Below the pieces are notes generated by a model, which saw nothing but the letters and a program-made list of their open reading frames with translations, did not search any database and had not been told where the DNA came from. The translations under genes and the position numbers were made by a program. A stretch of DNA of 64,000 nucleotides from Geofilum rhodophaeum (GTDB lineage: Bacteria > Bacteroidota > Bacteroidia > Bacteroidales > Marinilabiliaceae). Location: assembly GCF_002210225.1 (NCBI RefSeq), contig NZ_MWUJ01000011.1, forward strand, positions 62,001 through 126,000. Direction: 5' to 3'. This document shows positions 1 through 10,192 of the stretch, piece by piece. Each line of letters opens with the position of its first letter. Position 1 is the first letter of the stretch.

Positions 1-2283
1 ATTGTTGTGGATGGAAAAACCCTTGAAAGCAACAAACTAAGTATTGAGGTGATTGCAGGAGATGACAATAGTGCTGCACCGGCACAAGGCGCACAAGCGA
101 ACTCTTCAGCTTCTGACCCTGGAGTGGTATCTGATGAAGACGTATTCATAACTACAACAACCAATAAGAAAGAGGTCTGGCAAGATGAGGCCGTTTTGCT
201 GACCACCAAAATATATACGCGGGTAAACCTCGAAGGGGTGTCGGACGTTGAGCACCCCGAGCTGCGTAATTTTGTGGTGGAGGAACTGCCTGCCCAATCG
301 ACCAGCATACAGTGGGAAATGCAAAACGTGGGGGGCAAAACCTATAGGGTGGGGACTTTCAGCCAAAGGGTGATTTATCCGCAAACCGCAGGCAGACATA
401 CCATAGAACCCACCTCCATCGATTTCCTGATTCGTCAGCGCCAGGCCCGTCGTTCGGCCAGTATTTTCGACGATTTTTTTGACAGCTACCGCACCGTTAG
501 AAAAACGGTACGCAGCAAGCCGGTTACCTTGCAAGTAAAGGCCTTGCCCAGTCCACGTCCGGCACATTTTTCCGGCATTGTTGGCGAGGTAAATATGGAG
601 GTAAGCGCCTCAAAAACCGAAGCCGAAGTGAACGACGGAATCACCATCAAAACAGTCGTTACAGGTACGGGCAACCATCGCCTGGCCAGCAATCCCGAGC
701 TAAATATTCCACCGGATTTTGATGTCTTTGACCCCAATGTGAGCAACAACATCCGTCAGACTGCCGGCGGGGGACAGGGCAGCAGAACCATAGAGACCCT
801 GATTATTCCACGACATGCGGGGACCTTTGAACTACCTGCCGTGGAATACAGCTTCTTTAACACCGCTACAGGTCGTTACCAAACCTTGCGCAGTCGGCCC
901 ATCACCATTGCTGTGGAACGGGGAAGCGAAATGGAGGAAGGCACTGTAAGTGCCGGACCCGCAACCAACAACACGCAAGAAAGGGTGCGTTATCTGGGAC
1001 AGGACATCCGCTATCTGAAAACAGGGGCGATGGACTTGCAGGCGGCCAACAGCTTTTTGTTCGGATCTACCTGGTTTATATTAGGTTACCTACTCCCACT
1101 GGCGCTGTTTATCCTACTCTTCCTATTTAATCAAAAGCGCATTAAGGAAAATGCCGACCTGAGTCGCGTCCGCAACCGCAAGGCCAATAAGGTGGCGCAC
1201 AAACGACTCAAAAAATCGGCGGTCCTGCTTAAGAAGGGCGATAAGGAAGGCTTTTACGAAGAGCTGGCTCGGGCCTTATGGGGCTATGTCAGCGACAAGC
1301 TCTCCATACCCCGTGCTTCTCTTACCAAAGACAATGTACGCAGTGTATTGATGGACAACGGGGCCTCAGCTGAGAGTACGGAAGAATTTCTGCAGATCCT
1401 CGACACTTGCGAATACGCGCGTTATGCACCTCAAAACGAGCACAGCGAACGCGATCAGCTCTACCAAAAAACCATGAAAAACATCAGTCAACTCGAAGAA
1501 CAATTGAAAATGAAAAAACGGAGTGCGGCCCCGCTGCGAATGGTGCTGGGTCTTATCCTGCTGATGTCGTCCCTGCCGCTGTGGGCACAACCCGGTGAGC
1601 AGGTCGAAAGGGCCAACCAAATGTACGCCGACGGTCAGTTTGAGGAAGCCATTGCGCAGTACGAAGCAGTATTGCAGTCGGGACTGGAAGCCCCGGAACT
1701 CTATTACAACCTGGGCAATGCCTATTACCGGCAGGGCCTTTTACCGGCAGCCATCCTCAATTACGAACGCGCCCTATTGCTGGCGCCCCACGATAAGGAC
1801 GTACGCTATAATTTGAATTTGGCCTATGGCCAAATTACCGATAAAATAGAGCCGGTGGGGGTCTTTTTCCTGAGCAAATGGTTTGCGGGTTTTCGCAACA
1901 GCAGCAAGTCCGACACCTGGGCCATCATTTCCATAGTCAGCTTTGTGCTCTTTCTTGCAGGACTGTTTTTTTACTTTTTTGCGCAGACCAGTCTCTATAA
2001 AAAGTTGTCCTTTTTTGTGGGCGTTCTGGCCTTTTTGGTGGCACTTACCACTTTTGTGTTTTCGGCCCAACAGAAGCAACACTTGGTACAACGCGACAGG
2101 GCCATTGTATTCTCCCCCTCAGTAACGGTACGCAGTGCACCTGAAGCCGGTGGCACCGAACTCTTTGTGCTGCACGAAGGCACCAGAGTCAAGTTGCTTC
2201 AGCAACTCAACAACTGGTACGAAATAGAACTGCAAGACGGCAATGTGGGTTGGATGCATGCCGAGCATCTGGAAGTTATCTAG
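1..2283 (+). CDS. batD/batE: BatD-BatE fused aerotolerance protein (5' truncated)
   Basis: The reading frame is open from the first base, so the gene starts before the window; the GTG near base 7 is internal. Bases 1 to about 1509 match the C-terminal two thirds of BatD: beta-rich Ig-like oxygen-tolerance repeats, one membrane helix at window residues 350-373, then a cytosolic helical tail. With no stop codon the frame continues through an internal Met at 1510 ([11 protein letters not shown]) and a hydrophobic signal-like helix ending in WAQ. After that come TPR-like repeats ([12 protein letters not shown]), two membrane helices and an SH3-like end (VTVRSAP...[15 protein letters not shown]), which is the layout of BatE. 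In many Bacteroidetes batD and batE are separate consecutive genes in the Bat operon (MoxR, BatA, BatB and others), so this is a fusion. The Bat proteins are envelope proteins linked to stress tolerance; their exact role is unclear. The last 8 bases overlap the convergent helicase gene. Confidence 0.85.
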   Translation: MVVDGKTLESNKLSIEVIAGDDNSAAPAQGAQANSSASDPGVVSDEDVFITTTTNKKEVWQDEAVLLTTKIYTRVNLEGVSDVEHPELRNFVVEELPAQSTSIQWEMQNVGGKTYRVGTFSQRVIYPQTAGRHTIEPTSIDFLIRQRQARRSASIFDDFFDSYRTVRKTVRSKPVTLQVKALPSPRPAHFSGIVGEVNMEVSASKTEAEVNDGITIKTVVTGTGNHRLASNPELNIPPDFDVFDPNVSNNIRQTAGGGQGSRTIETLIIPRHAGTFELPAVEYSFFNTATGRYQTLRSRPITIAVERGSEMEEGTVSAGPATNNTQERVRYLGQDIRYLKTGAMDLQAANSFLFGSTWFILGYLLPLALFILLFLFNQKRIKENADLSRVRNRKANKVAHKRLKKSAVLLKKGDKEGFYEELARALWGYVSDKLSIPRASLTKDNVRSVLMDNGASAESTEEFLQILDTCEYARYAPQNEHSERDQLYQKTMKNISQLEEQLKMKKRSAAPLRMVLGLILLMSSLPLWAQPGEQVERANQMYADGQFEEAIAQYEAVLQSGLEAPELYYNLGNAYYRQGLLPAAILNYERALLLAPHDKDVRYNLNLAYGQITDKIEPVGVFFLSKWFAGFRNSSKSDTWAIISIVSFVLFLAGLFFYFFAQTSLYKKLSFFVGVLAFLVALTTFVFSAQQKQHLVQRDRAIVFSPSVTVRSAPEAGGTELFVLHEGTRVKLLQQLNNWYEIELQDGNVGWMHAEHLEVI

Positions 2284-3541
2284 TCGAACGCCTGCGCGAC
2301 GATGCACCATTAAATTTGGCTTTGCGGGGAGGCCGTGATCCGGAACCACGATTTTGTCCGGTCGGGGCGCTTGAGCTTTCTGCCGGAGCAGGAGGTTCTA
2401 CGCTGCCCAGCGGAAAAGGATGATCATCTATTACTGCAATCTTGCGCTTAATGAGTTTCTCAATATCCTTAAGATAGGCCTTTTCTTCGCTGTCGCAAAA
2501 GGCATAGGCGGTGCCGTCGGACCCGGCGCGACCGGTGCGACCAATGCGGTGAACATAAGACTCCGGAATGTTGGGCAAATCGTAGTTGATGACGTACTCC
2601 AGACGGTCTACATCAATGCCTCTGGCGGCAATATCGGTGGCCACCAAAACGCGGGTGGTCTGCTCCTTAAAATTGCTCAGTGCATTCTGCCGGGCATTTT
2701 GCGACTTATTGCCGTGTATGGCTTCTGCCGCAATCTTGCTCTTCTTCAGCACACGCACCACCTTATCGGCCCCGTGTTTGGTACGGGTAAAGACCAATAC
2801 CGAACGGATGGCCTCATTTTTAAGGACTTCCTTCAAGAGGTTAATCTTGTTGGGTTTGTCCACAAAATACACAAACTGATTGATGGTCTCGGCTGTGGAC
2901 GATGCGGGGGTCACCTCGACCTTCACCGGCTGGTGCAGAATGGTGTTGGCCAGCTTCACGATATCTGGAGGCATGGTGGCCGAGAAAAAGAGCGATTGAC
3001 GCTTTGCCGGTAAAACGGCCAGGAGCCGTTTTACATCGTGAATAAAGCCCATGTCGAGCATACGGTCGGCCTCATCCAATACGAAAATCTCTATCTCCCT
3101 AATCGATAAAAGTTTCTGATTCATCAAATCGAGCAAGCGACCAGGGGTGGCGACCAAAATATCCACGCCGTTTTTGAGGGCGTTGACCTGACTGTTTTGG
3201 TTTACACCGCCAAAGATAACGGTACTGCTCAAACCGGTATGTCGGCCATAGTTTTCGATGCTCTCCCCTATTTGAATGGCCAACTCACGAGTAGGTGTTA
3301 CGATGAGGGCACGTATGGGGCGGCGACGGCTCTTGTTCAGGCCTTGATTATAGAGCAATTGCAATATTGGAATGGAAAAAGCAGCCGTTTTACCGGTACC
3401 GGTTTGGGCACAACCCAATAAATCTCGTCCTTGAAGTACTTCCGGAATGGCTTCAGCCTGAATGGGGGTAGGTGTTTCATAACCTTCTTCCCGCACAGCC
3501 TGGGCTATCGGGTCGATAAGGTCTAACTTGTCAAATGTCAT
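2276..3541 (-). CDS. rhlE: DEAD-box ATP-dependent RNA helicase, RhlE type
   Basis: The protein has 421 residues and unwinds short RNA duplexes with ATP; relatives act in ribosome assembly and RNA decay. All superfamily-2 motifs are present in order: Q motif ([14 protein letters not shown]), motif [29 protein letters not shown], a VFTRTK strand, and [10 protein letters not shown]. The C-terminal tail from about residue 375 is Ser/Pro/Arg-rich and basic (ends SSRRRSTR), the usual RNA-binding extension of RhlE proteins. The start ATG lies just downstream of the racemase terminator. A -7-like box (TATCTTTG on the minus strand, 3595-3602) could drive it, although no clear -33 box is visible. Its 3' end overlaps batD/batE by 8 bases, convergently. 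Confidence 0.93.
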   Translation of the reverse strand: MTFDKLDLIDPIAQAVREEGYETPTPIQAEAIPEVLQGRDLLGCAQTGTGKTAAFSIPILQLLYNQGLNKSRRRPIRALIVTPTRELAIQIGESIENYGRHTGLSSTVIFGGVNQNSQVNALKNGVDILVATPGRLLDLMNQKLLSIREIEIFVLDEADRMLDMGFIHDVKRLLAVLPAKRQSLFFSATMPPDIVKLANTILHQPVKVEVTPASSTAETINQFVYFVDKPNKINLLKEVLKNEAIRSVLVFTRTKHGADKVVRVLKKSKIAAEAIHGNKSQNARQNALSNFKEQTTRVLVATDIAARGIDVDRLEYVINYDLPNIPESYVHRIGRTGRAGSDGTAYAFCDSEEKAYLKDIEKLIKRKIAVIDDHPFPLGSVEPPAPAESSSAPTGQNRGSGSRPPRKAKFNGASSRRRSTR

Positions 3542-3555
3542 AAACTAAATCTGAA

Positions 3556-3584
3556 TAAAAAAGGAGCTGCCAACGGGCAGCTCC
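3556..3584 (-). terminator. Rho-independent terminator after the racemase gene
   Basis: A perfect 9-bp stem (GGAGCTGCC / GGCAGCTCC, loop AACG on the plus strand) is followed on the minus strand by a run of T residues. It lies 48 bases past the racemase stop and before the helicase start, so it separates the two minus-strand genes. Confidence 0.85.
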
Positions 3585-3631
3585 CAAAGTGGTGCAAAGA
3601 TACAACAAAAAAAGGAAACTACGAGCGCACC

Positions 3632-4705
3632 CTAGTCGATCACCTTTTTGTCGATATAACGCGAGTTAAGCAGACGCAGTGCACTCATGTAATCGAGTTC
3701 AAATTCGACCAACTGCCCTACTTTATAATTTCTTGGATTTTCTTCCACATCTATAACCACCATATCTGAGCTGGCACCGACTATTTTCATTTTGGGATCT
3801 ACCGGCTTCAAATGCTCTACTTCTACATCCAAAATGCCAATATCAATAAGGCCCCTGCAAGAGGTGGCATCCGGATCCACATTGCTGAAATCGTAGGTAT
3901 GCCCTTCCACATTGTGTCCCAACTCGCCCGAGGGCGCCTTGGGCTTTTCGGTCAGTTCAATAATCTCGGCATACAGCCGTATCACATCGCTGTTCATAAA
4001 GGGGAAGGTGCTGTTGTTGTAAACATCCGAAGCCAAAAACAAGGTGTCGCCCACCCTAAAGTGATTGATGCCACTGGGCAACTGACTCTGCAGAAGCAGG
4101 GGAATGGTTACCGAGGAACCACCCGACACCAGGGGAATCTTCCTGTTGAAACGGGCTTCAATCAACTGTTTGTACAAGCTGAGCTGAATCAGCTTGTCGT
4201 CGTTGGGCAGTACCCCGTACAAGCACGAAAGGTTGGCACCCAGTCCCACCACCTCAATGTGTGGCAATTCAAAAACCTGACTGTAAAACTCGAGCAGATC
4301 GTCGCGCATGACTCCTTCGCGCAGTTCCCCCAACTCAATCATAATAATGACCTTGTGTACCTTTTTTTGACGCCCGGCCTCCTCGGAGAGCAGGCGAATG
4401 GTCGACAATTCGGTATTGAAGCTGATGTCGGCATACTGTACTATACTCTTTACTGAGCGCTTGGCCGGAGGCTTAATATAAATGGTCTCCATATTGGGAG
4501 CCATTTGTTTGATGATCTTTAAGTTGGTCACCCTGGAGTCGCACACCTGTTGCACCCCCAAATCCATAACTTCCTGCAAAAAAGTCTTGTTGCCACAAAG
4601 CAATTTGGTCACCACCGCCCATTGAATGTCGTTCTTTTTAAAAAGATCGTTCAGGTAGTTGTAATTTTCCCGCAGTTTGGTCCGGTTAAGTGTAATATAA
4701 GCCAT
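3632..4705 (-). CDS. Alanine/ornithine racemase-family PLP enzyme
   Basis: The protein has 357 residues and a fold-type III PLP barrel (alanine racemase N-terminal family). The likely Schiff-base lysine is K34 in AVVTKLLCGN. This spacing resembles the ornithine racemase-like group (VTK-x-x-CG) rather than canonical Alr, whose motif is VKANAYGHG. Other visible family elements are a glycine-rich stretch binding the PLP phosphate (VSGGSS) and a conserved HFRVGDTLFLA segment. It lacks an obvious full-length Alr C-terminal domain and has only a short C-terminal beta segment. The substrate cannot be read from the sequence; ornithine, lysine or alanine are possible. It is flanked by terminators on both sides, so it is probably monocistronic. 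Confidence 0.82.
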   Translation of the reverse strand: MAYITLNRTKLRENYNYLNDLFKKNDIQWAVVTKLLCGNKTFLQEVMDLGVQQVCDSRVTNLKIIKQMAPNMETIYIKPPAKRSVKSIVQYADISFNTELSTIRLLSEEAGRQKKVHKVIIMIELGELREGVMRDDLLEFYSQVFELPHIEVVGLGANLSCLYGVLPNDDKLIQLSLYKQLIEARFNRKIPLVSGGSSVTIPLLLQSQLPSGINHFRVGDTLFLASDVYNNSTFPFMNSDVIRLYAEIIELTEKPKAPSGELGHNVEGHTYDFSNVDPDATSCRGLIDIGILDVEVEHLKPVDPKMKIVGASSDMVVIDVEENPRNYKVGQLVEFELDYMSALRLLNSRYIDKKVID

Positions 4706-4832
4706 AAAAGGTTGCTTTGGTATATGCTAAAGTTAACAGATTTGTAACAGCTGTAATCTCGATATGTTTAAGAAAACGGCGCTTTTCTTGAAAAGTTGTA
4801 TAAAGTACGCAGTGCCTGACTAAACAAAAAAG

Positions 4833-4867
4833 AAAGGGGAGTTGGCCCCTGAGGCCAACTCCCCTTT
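4833..4867 (-). terminator. Rho-independent terminator after htpG
   Basis: A near-perfect 14-bp inverted repeat (AAAGGGGAGTTGGC / GCCAACTCCCCTTT) lies 26 bases past the htpG stop. On the minus strand it is followed by C then a T run. It isolates htpG from the downstream racemase. Confidence 0.88.
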
Positions 4868-4892
4868 GTATATATGGAAACTTGAACAGCAA

Positions 4893-6944
4893 TTAAATCA
4901 ACTCGATGCTGCGCTTCACAAATCTGTTGAGGGCTTCCCCTTTCAACATGTTGTTCGAAAGCAGGGCCAGGTCGATGAGTTGCGACACCAGCTTGTTGCC
5001 ACCGGCAAAAGTATTCAGCAGTTCTTCCTTCTTCTGGCGCTGCTCGTCCAACTTTTTCTCCACATCTTCCAATTCCTCCTTCTCAGCTTGAGGAACTTCC
5101 TCCTCCTTCTTATCCTTTTTGGCCGCTTCCAACTCGGTTTTGCGGCTATCCAGACCGGCCATTCGACCATTAATGGTCTTCAGCTTTTCGCCCAATTCTG
5201 CCTCTACCCCTTCGGCAATACGGGTGACCAGGGGGTGGTTGCCGTTTACAACCAGGTTGTAGCTGTCGGGCATATCGCCGTAAAACATCATGCCCCCGCC
5301 CAAAGCGCTCATTTCCTTCATGCGGCGCATGAACTCCTGCTGGGTAATCATTACCGGCGTGTCTTGTTCCGACAAGCCCTCAAAACTTACCACAAAATGG
5401 GCTTTATCTACTTTAGGCAACTGGGAAGAAAATACCGAAGTCAATTGCTCGCGCTGCTCCGCACTCAACTTCAACTCCTGGTTCTCTTCTTTGGGGATCA
5501 ATTTTTCCACCACATCGCTGTCGACCCGCACAAAACGGCTCTTTTCAAACTTCTGCTCCAGGTGGTTGATGAAGTGTGAATCAAAGTGACCATCCATCAA
5601 CAAAACATCGTAACCCTTATTCTTAGCCGCCTCAATAAAGGTGTACTGATCGTCCTTGTTGGTGCTGTACAGGTACACCAGACTGTCGTCCTTATCGGTC
5701 TGATTACTCTTAATAAGGTCCTTGTACTCCTCAAAGGTGAAATACTTGCCCTCGGTATTCTTAAAGAGGGTGAATTTGGCCGCCCGGTCGTAAAACTTCT
5801 CTTCGGTAAGCATGCCGTACTCGATAAACAACTTCAGGTCGTCCCACTTTTCCTCGAAAGTCTTCCGGTCGTTCTTAAAAATTTCTTCCAGGCGATCGGC
5901 CACCTTTTTGGTGATGTGACTTGAGATCTTCTTCACGTTGCCATCGCTCTGCAGGTAGCTGCGCGAAACGTTCAGCGGAATATCCGGCGAGTCGAGCACC
6001 CCATGTAAAAGGGTCAGAAACTCCGGCACAATACCTTCTACCGAATCGGTTACATAAACCTGATTGCTGTAGAGCTGGATCTTATTCTTTTGGATCTCAA
6101 TATTGTTCTTAATCTTGGGGAAATACAGCACTCCCGTCAGGTTGAAAGGATAGTCCACATTCAGGTGAATGTTGAACAACGGATCCTCAGCCATGGGATA
6201 AAGGTCGCGATAAAATTGCTGATAATCCTCCTCCTTCAGATCGGCCGGCATCCGGGTCCACAAAGGATTGGTCTCATTAATTACCTTGTCCTTTCCAGTT
6301 TCCACTTCCTTACCGTCTTTCCACTCGGTTTCCTGGCCAAAGGCAATCTCCACCGGCAAAAAGCGACAGTACTTCTTCAGCAGACGGTCAATCTCCGACT
6401 TATCCAAAAAGTTTTTGTTGTCGTCGTCGATGTAAAGTACAATGTCGGTTCCACGGTCGTCCTTCTTCACCTCCTCCAGGGTGTACTCGGTAGTACCATC
6501 ACAGCTCCATTTTACCGCCTGGGCATCCTCGCGGAACGAACGGGTAACAATTTCCACCTTCTTTGAAACCATGAAGGAGGAATAAAAGCCCAAACCAAAG
6601 TGTCCAATAATGGCATTGGCGTCTTTCTTGTATTTCTCCAGAAATTCATTGGCACCCGAAAAGGCCACCTGATTGATGTATTTCTCAATTTCATCGGCAG
6701 TCATGCCCACACCCCGGTCGCTGATGGTGATGGTTTTCTTTTTCTCATCGAGCTTGACCCTAACGGTTAAATCGCCCAGCTCACCTTTAAACTCTCCCAC
6801 ACTGGAAAGCGTTCTCAGCTTTTGACTCGCATCAACGGCATTCGAAACCAACTCACGCAGAAAAATTTCGTGATCCGAATACAGATACTTTTTAATAATG
6901 GGAAAAATGTTCTCGGTACTTACACCAATATTTCCTTTTTGCAT
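4893..6944 (-). CDS. htpG: Hsp90-family molecular chaperone HtpG
   Basis: The protein has 683 residues and is an ATP-dependent cytosolic chaperone that remodels client proteins. The N-terminal GHKL ATPase shows the expected motifs: LRELVSNAVDAS (the Asn binds magnesium), DRGVGMT, and the lid/glycine motif GHFGLGFYSSFMV. A middle domain (IPLNVSRSYLQSD) and a C-terminal dimerisation domain follow. It is longer than the E. coli protein (about 624 residues) because of Lys/Glu-rich insertions, notably around residues 610-650 (KKDKKEEEVPQAEKEELED), similar in size to other Bacteroidetes HtpG. No CIRCE element was seen upstream. It is transcribed alone, ending at the hairpin at 4833-4867. Confidence 0.97.
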   Translation of the reverse strand: MQKGNIGVSTENIFPIIKKYLYSDHEIFLRELVSNAVDASQKLRTLSSVGEFKGELGDLTVRVKLDEKKKTITISDRGVGMTADEIEKYINQVAFSGANEFLEKYKKDANAIIGHFGLGFYSSFMVSKKVEIVTRSFREDAQAVKWSCDGTTEYTLEEVKKDDRGTDIVLYIDDDNKNFLDKSEIDRLLKKYCRFLPVEIAFGQETEWKDGKEVETGKDKVINETNPLWTRMPADLKEEDYQQFYRDLYPMAEDPLFNIHLNVDYPFNLTGVLYFPKIKNNIEIQKNKIQLYSNQVYVTDSVEGIVPEFLTLLHGVLDSPDIPLNVSRSYLQSDGNVKKISSHITKKVADRLEEIFKNDRKTFEEKWDDLKLFIEYGMLTEEKFYDRAAKFTLFKNTEGKYFTFEEYKDLIKSNQTDKDDSLVYLYSTNKDDQYTFIEAAKNKGYDVLLMDGHFDSHFINHLEQKFEKSRFVRVDSDVVEKLIPKEENQELKLSAEQREQLTSVFSSQLPKVDKAHFVVSFEGLSEQDTPVMITQQEFMRRMKEMSALGGGMMFYGDMPDSYNLVVNGNHPLVTRIAEGVEAELGEKLKTINGRMAGLDSRKTELEAAKKDKKEEEVPQAEKEELEDVEKKLDEQRQKKEELLNTFAGGNKLVSQLIDLALLSNNMLKGEALNRFVKRSIELI

Positions 6945-7165
6945 AACTCAGTATTTTGTAATGTTTGGTTGCATTTAAAAATTCTTCCTCCAGCTGGACA
7001 AAGCCTGTGCCAAAGCCCCGGGAGTGACAAAATAACAGTTCGCGCGCACATTATGGCAGTCCGCTTTTTGATTTACACAAAAACAGTAAACAGATTACCC
7101 AACTCCTTGTTATCTTTACAAGAAGATAAAAGGACTCAAGCAACAAACCGAATAACACCGCAAAA

Positions 7166-7642
7166 ATGAAAGCAATCGCCAGAAAAGTAGAAAAAGCCAT
7201 CATAATGGTGCTCATTTTCCTGATGTTTTTGGTCCTTATTACAGCCACCATAGATTTGGGACTGTATTTGTTCCGAAGCATCTACAATGCGGAATATTTT
7301 CTCATGGACTTTGATGCCTTAATCGATGTTTTTGGCGCATTTTTATTGGTGCTTATTGGCATTGAGCTGCTCGACACCATTAAAGTATATCTCCGGCGCA
7401 ACCTGGTACATGTTGAGGTAGTGGTACTGGTGGCCATTATTGCACTGGCGCGGAAGATTGTAGTCCTGCGCATTGATGAGTACAGTGGAGAAATGCTTTT
7501 GGGTTTGGCAGCCATGATCACAGCTCTGGCTGTAGCCTATTATCTTATCCGCAGAGCGGGACTAATGGAGTATCAGATAGACAGCGACGACAACGAAAGA
7601 AGACCAAAGACCCAAATCAACAAAAACCTGGAAGAAAAATAA
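7166..7642 (+). CDS. PsiE-family small integral membrane protein
   Basis: The protein has 158 residues and four predicted membrane helices (about 10-32, 48-66, 78-96 and 106-125), followed by a charged cytosolic tail (DSDDNERRPKTQ). The helix pattern and the segment IELLDTIKVYLRRNLVHVEVV with VVLVAIIALARKIVVL match the phosphate-starvation-inducible PsiE family. The molecular function of this family is unknown and the name comes from E. coli regulation. The gene is divergent from htpG. A weak -7-like box (TATCTTTA, 7111-7118) lies 47 bases upstream of the ATG, with no good -33 element. Confidence 0.8.
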   Translation: MKAIARKVEKAIIMVLIFLMFLVLITATIDLGLYLFRSIYNAEYFLMDFDALIDVFGAFLLVLIGIELLDTIKVYLRRNLVHVEVVVLVAIIALARKIVVLRIDEYSGEMLLGLAAMITALAVAYYLIRRAGLMEYQIDSDDNERRPKTQINKNLEEK

Positions 7643-7738
7643 GCTTTATTAACACTTCGGCGCCATATTCCTGCATTTGGGGAACGAATTTTGCTTTTTG
7701 AGGATCTTATTAACAAGTATCCTTAAACTCTAAAGCCA

Positions 7739-10174
7739 ATGAAATTCCTACAGGTTCTGCTGTTGCTAACCGCAGGCACCACGCTATGGGCTCAGGATGC
7801 CACCATCAGTGGCACCATTACCGACGCCAGCACCGGCGAAGCCCTACCGGCCGCCAGCATCTACAATTCGACCACCCTGCGTGGTACCTCCAGCAACGTT
7901 TACGGTTTTTACAGTCTGCGACAAGCCCAGGGGCCGCTTCCGCTGGTGGTCAGCTATACGGGCTACCAAAGCTTCACGGCCGACTTAAATCTGCGCCAGG
8001 ACACGGTAATCAACATCCGACTAAAGCCGGTCATTGCCCTCGACGAAGTAGTGATTCAAGGTCAGGGCCCCATCGCCAATCTGCGCAGCACGCAAATGAG
8101 CAGCATACAGCTGAATCCTCAAAAAGCCGCACAAATCCCCATGCTGCTGGGAGAGTCCGACCTCATCAAAGCCTTTCAGCTCATGCCGGGTGTGCAAGGC
8201 GGCTCCGAAGGCACAAGTGGCTTTTATGTACGGGGCGGAGGGCCCGACCAGAACCTCATCCTGCTCGACGGGGTTCCGGTTTACAACGTAAACCACCTAT
8301 TTGGCTTTATGTCGGTTTTCAACACCGATGCCCTGCGCGACGTAACGCTGATAAAAGGAGGATTTCCGGCCCGTTACGGAGGCCGCTTGTCCTCTGTCCT
8401 CGACATCCGCATGAAAGAGGGCAACAATCAGGAATTTAAAGGCTCAGCCTCCATGGGCATTTTGTCCTCCAAACTCACCCTCGAAGGCCCTATAATTAAA
8501 GACAAAACGGCTTTTATGTTTTCCGGGCGTCGCTCCTACTTCGACCTCTTATCCTACCCCATTCAAATGCAGAACAACAAAGACCTGGGGCCTGGAGAAA
8601 GTTTCTGGCTGGGTTACTTTTTGCAAGATTTCAACTTAAAAGTGAACCACATCGTCAACGACAGAAACCGGCTCTATTTGAGTCTCTATACGGGCAAGGA
8701 CAAGTTTTACATGCGAGATAAATACAAGTATGAAGGCGGCTCTTACGGTCCGGATGGTTACCAGAACGACGACGTGGTTTCCTACAGCAACAACGACAAA
8801 GCAGGTCTCGAATGGGGCAATACCACCGGGGCCCTGCGCTGGAACAGCATCCTGTCGAAAAACCTCTTCGCCAATTTCACCGGCACACTCAGCAACTACC
8901 AATTTAAGATATTTGAGGACTACAAGGAAGAGCGTAAGAGTACCAATGAGCAGGAAAACGGCCAATCAAGCTATTACTACGAATACTACTCGCGCATCAG
9001 GGATTACGGGATAAAAGCAGATTTTGACTACCTGCCCTCTCCCAACCACTACCTCCGCTTTGGGCTGCACAACACCCTGCACAGCTTTTCTCCGGGCGTT
9101 ACCGTAGCGCGCGACAATATGTTTGGCGAACAGGCGCAGGATACCACCTACGGAAACAAAGACATACTGGCCAATGAACTCATGCTCTATGTCGAGGACG
9201 ACTTCCATATCGGCAAGCGCTTAAAACTGAATGCCGGTCTGCACTACTCCAACTTTCACGTACAAGGCACCCAGTACCACTCCCTCGAGCCCAGAGCATC
9301 GCTGCGCTGGATGCTCAGCGACCAGCTTGCTGCCAAGTTGTCCTACGCCAAAATGCAACAGTACCTGCACCTGCTGGCCAATTCTTCCATGGGACTGCCT
9401 ACCGACCTATGGGTACCTGCAACCAAGCGCATTAAACCACAAAAATCCACACAAGTGGCGCTGGGCTTGTCGTACACCCCCAACAACAGTCTGGAATTAA
9501 GCTTGGAGTCGTATTATAAAAAAATGACCCAACTCATCGATTACGCGGAGGGCTCCAGCTTTTTTGAGCTGGACCGCGGCAACTGGGAAGATTTGGTGAC
9601 GGTGGGAGAAGGCGAAAGCTACGGCATTGAACTGCTGGCCCAAAAGCACAACGGTCGACTGACTGGCTGGGTGGGCTATACCTTATCATGGACCAACCGA
9701 ACATTTGCCGAGATTAATTTTGGGGAGACCTACCCCTACCGCTTCGATGCCCGCCACGATTTGTCGATAGTAAGCACCTTTAAAATAAGCGAGCGGACCG
9801 ACTTTGGGGCTACTTGGGTGTACCGAACGGGCATGCCCTTTACTTTGGAAGACGAATCTTTTTACGGCACCGGCAGCTTTTTTAAGACCCCCGATGGTAC
9901 CAATACCGATACAGGCGAAATTGACTATTTTGAAAAGCGCAACAACTACCGCATGCCCGATTATCATCGTCTCGATGTGGGCTTCAACTTCCACAAACAG
10001 AAAAAAAGAGTTTACCGTACCTGGAGCTTTGGGCTTTACAATGCCTATGCCCGCAACAACCCTTTTATGGTTTATCCCGATGAGCAGTGGGACGAACAGG
10101 GAACAACGACGCAACTCAAGCAGCTCAGCATCTTCAATCTGATTCCCTACCTGCGCTGGAGCATCCAATTTTAA
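7739..10174 (+). CDS. TonB-dependent outer membrane receptor with carboxypeptidase-like N-domain
   Basis: The protein has 811 residues. A signal peptide (ends TLWAQ) is followed by a carboxypeptidase-D-regulatory-like beta domain (about 22-100, ISGTITDASTGEALPAASI), then a plug (about 110-230, FYVRGGGPDQNLILLDGVPVYN) and a 22-strand-type barrel ending in an aromatic residue (LRWSIQF). It should import an unidentified ligand using TonB energy. The next gene is a DUF4249 lipoprotein 18 bases downstream, a common Bacteroidetes pairing, followed by a lipoprotein zinc peptidase. The stretch SLRQAQGPLPL inside the N-domain replaces the usual proline/glycine turn and resembles a translated dispersed palindromic repeat (see findings). 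The substrate is not predictable; it is neither a clear SusC nor a clear siderophore receptor. Confidence 0.9.
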   Translation: MKFLQVLLLLTAGTTLWAQDATISGTITDASTGEALPAASIYNSTTLRGTSSNVYGFYSLRQAQGPLPLVVSYTGYQSFTADLNLRQDTVINIRLKPVIALDEVVIQGQGPIANLRSTQMSSIQLNPQKAAQIPMLLGESDLIKAFQLMPGVQGGSEGTSGFYVRGGGPDQNLILLDGVPVYNVNHLFGFMSVFNTDALRDVTLIKGGFPARYGGRLSSVLDIRMKEGNNQEFKGSASMGILSSKLTLEGPIIKDKTAFMFSGRRSYFDLLSYPIQMQNNKDLGPGESFWLGYFLQDFNLKVNHIVNDRNRLYLSLYTGKDKFYMRDKYKYEGGSYGPDGYQNDDVVSYSNNDKAGLEWGNTTGALRWNSILSKNLFANFTGTLSNYQFKIFEDYKEERKSTNEQENGQSSYYYEYYSRIRDYGIKADFDYLPSPNHYLRFGLHNTLHSFSPGVTVARDNMFGEQAQDTTYGNKDILANELMLYVEDDFHIGKRLKLNAGLHYSNFHVQGTQYHSLEPRASLRWMLSDQLAAKLSYAKMQQYLHLLANSSMGLPTDLWVPATKRIKPQKSTQVALGLSYTPNNSLELSLESYYKKMTQLIDYAEGSSFFELDRGNWEDLVTVGEGESYGIELLAQKHNGRLTGWVGYTLSWTNRTFAEINFGETYPYRFDARHDLSIVSTFKISERTDFGATWVYRTGMPFTLEDESFYGTGSFFKTPDGTNTDTGEIDYFEKRNNYRMPDYHRLDVGFNFHKQKKRVYRTWSFGLYNAYARNNPFMVYPDEQWDEQGTTTQLKQLSIFNLIPYLRWSIQF
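7915..7937 (+). repeat. Possible in-gene copy of a dispersed CTGCGACAAGC-type palindromic repeat
   Basis: The segment reads CTGCGACAAGCCCAGGGGCC and is translated in frame as LRQAQGP. This resembles short palindromic repeats scattered in many Bacteroidetes genomes and interrupts an otherwise typical receptor N-domain. The call rests on recall of the repeat type; no second copy was found by eye in this window. Confidence 0.35.
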
Positions 10175-10192
10175 CCCAAAAGCATTTTTGTT

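Noticed and set aside
1-60. GTG at base 7 as the start of the BatD frame
   Set aside because: The frame is open to the window edge and the protein lacks the expected signal peptide and first domain, so this is an internal codon of a truncated gene.
4842-5579. A 245-residue plus-strand open frame opposite htpG
   Set aside because: It lies over the well-conserved Hsp90 C-terminal region and begins inside the htpG terminator; low-complexity Leu/Phe content is typical of antisense frames.
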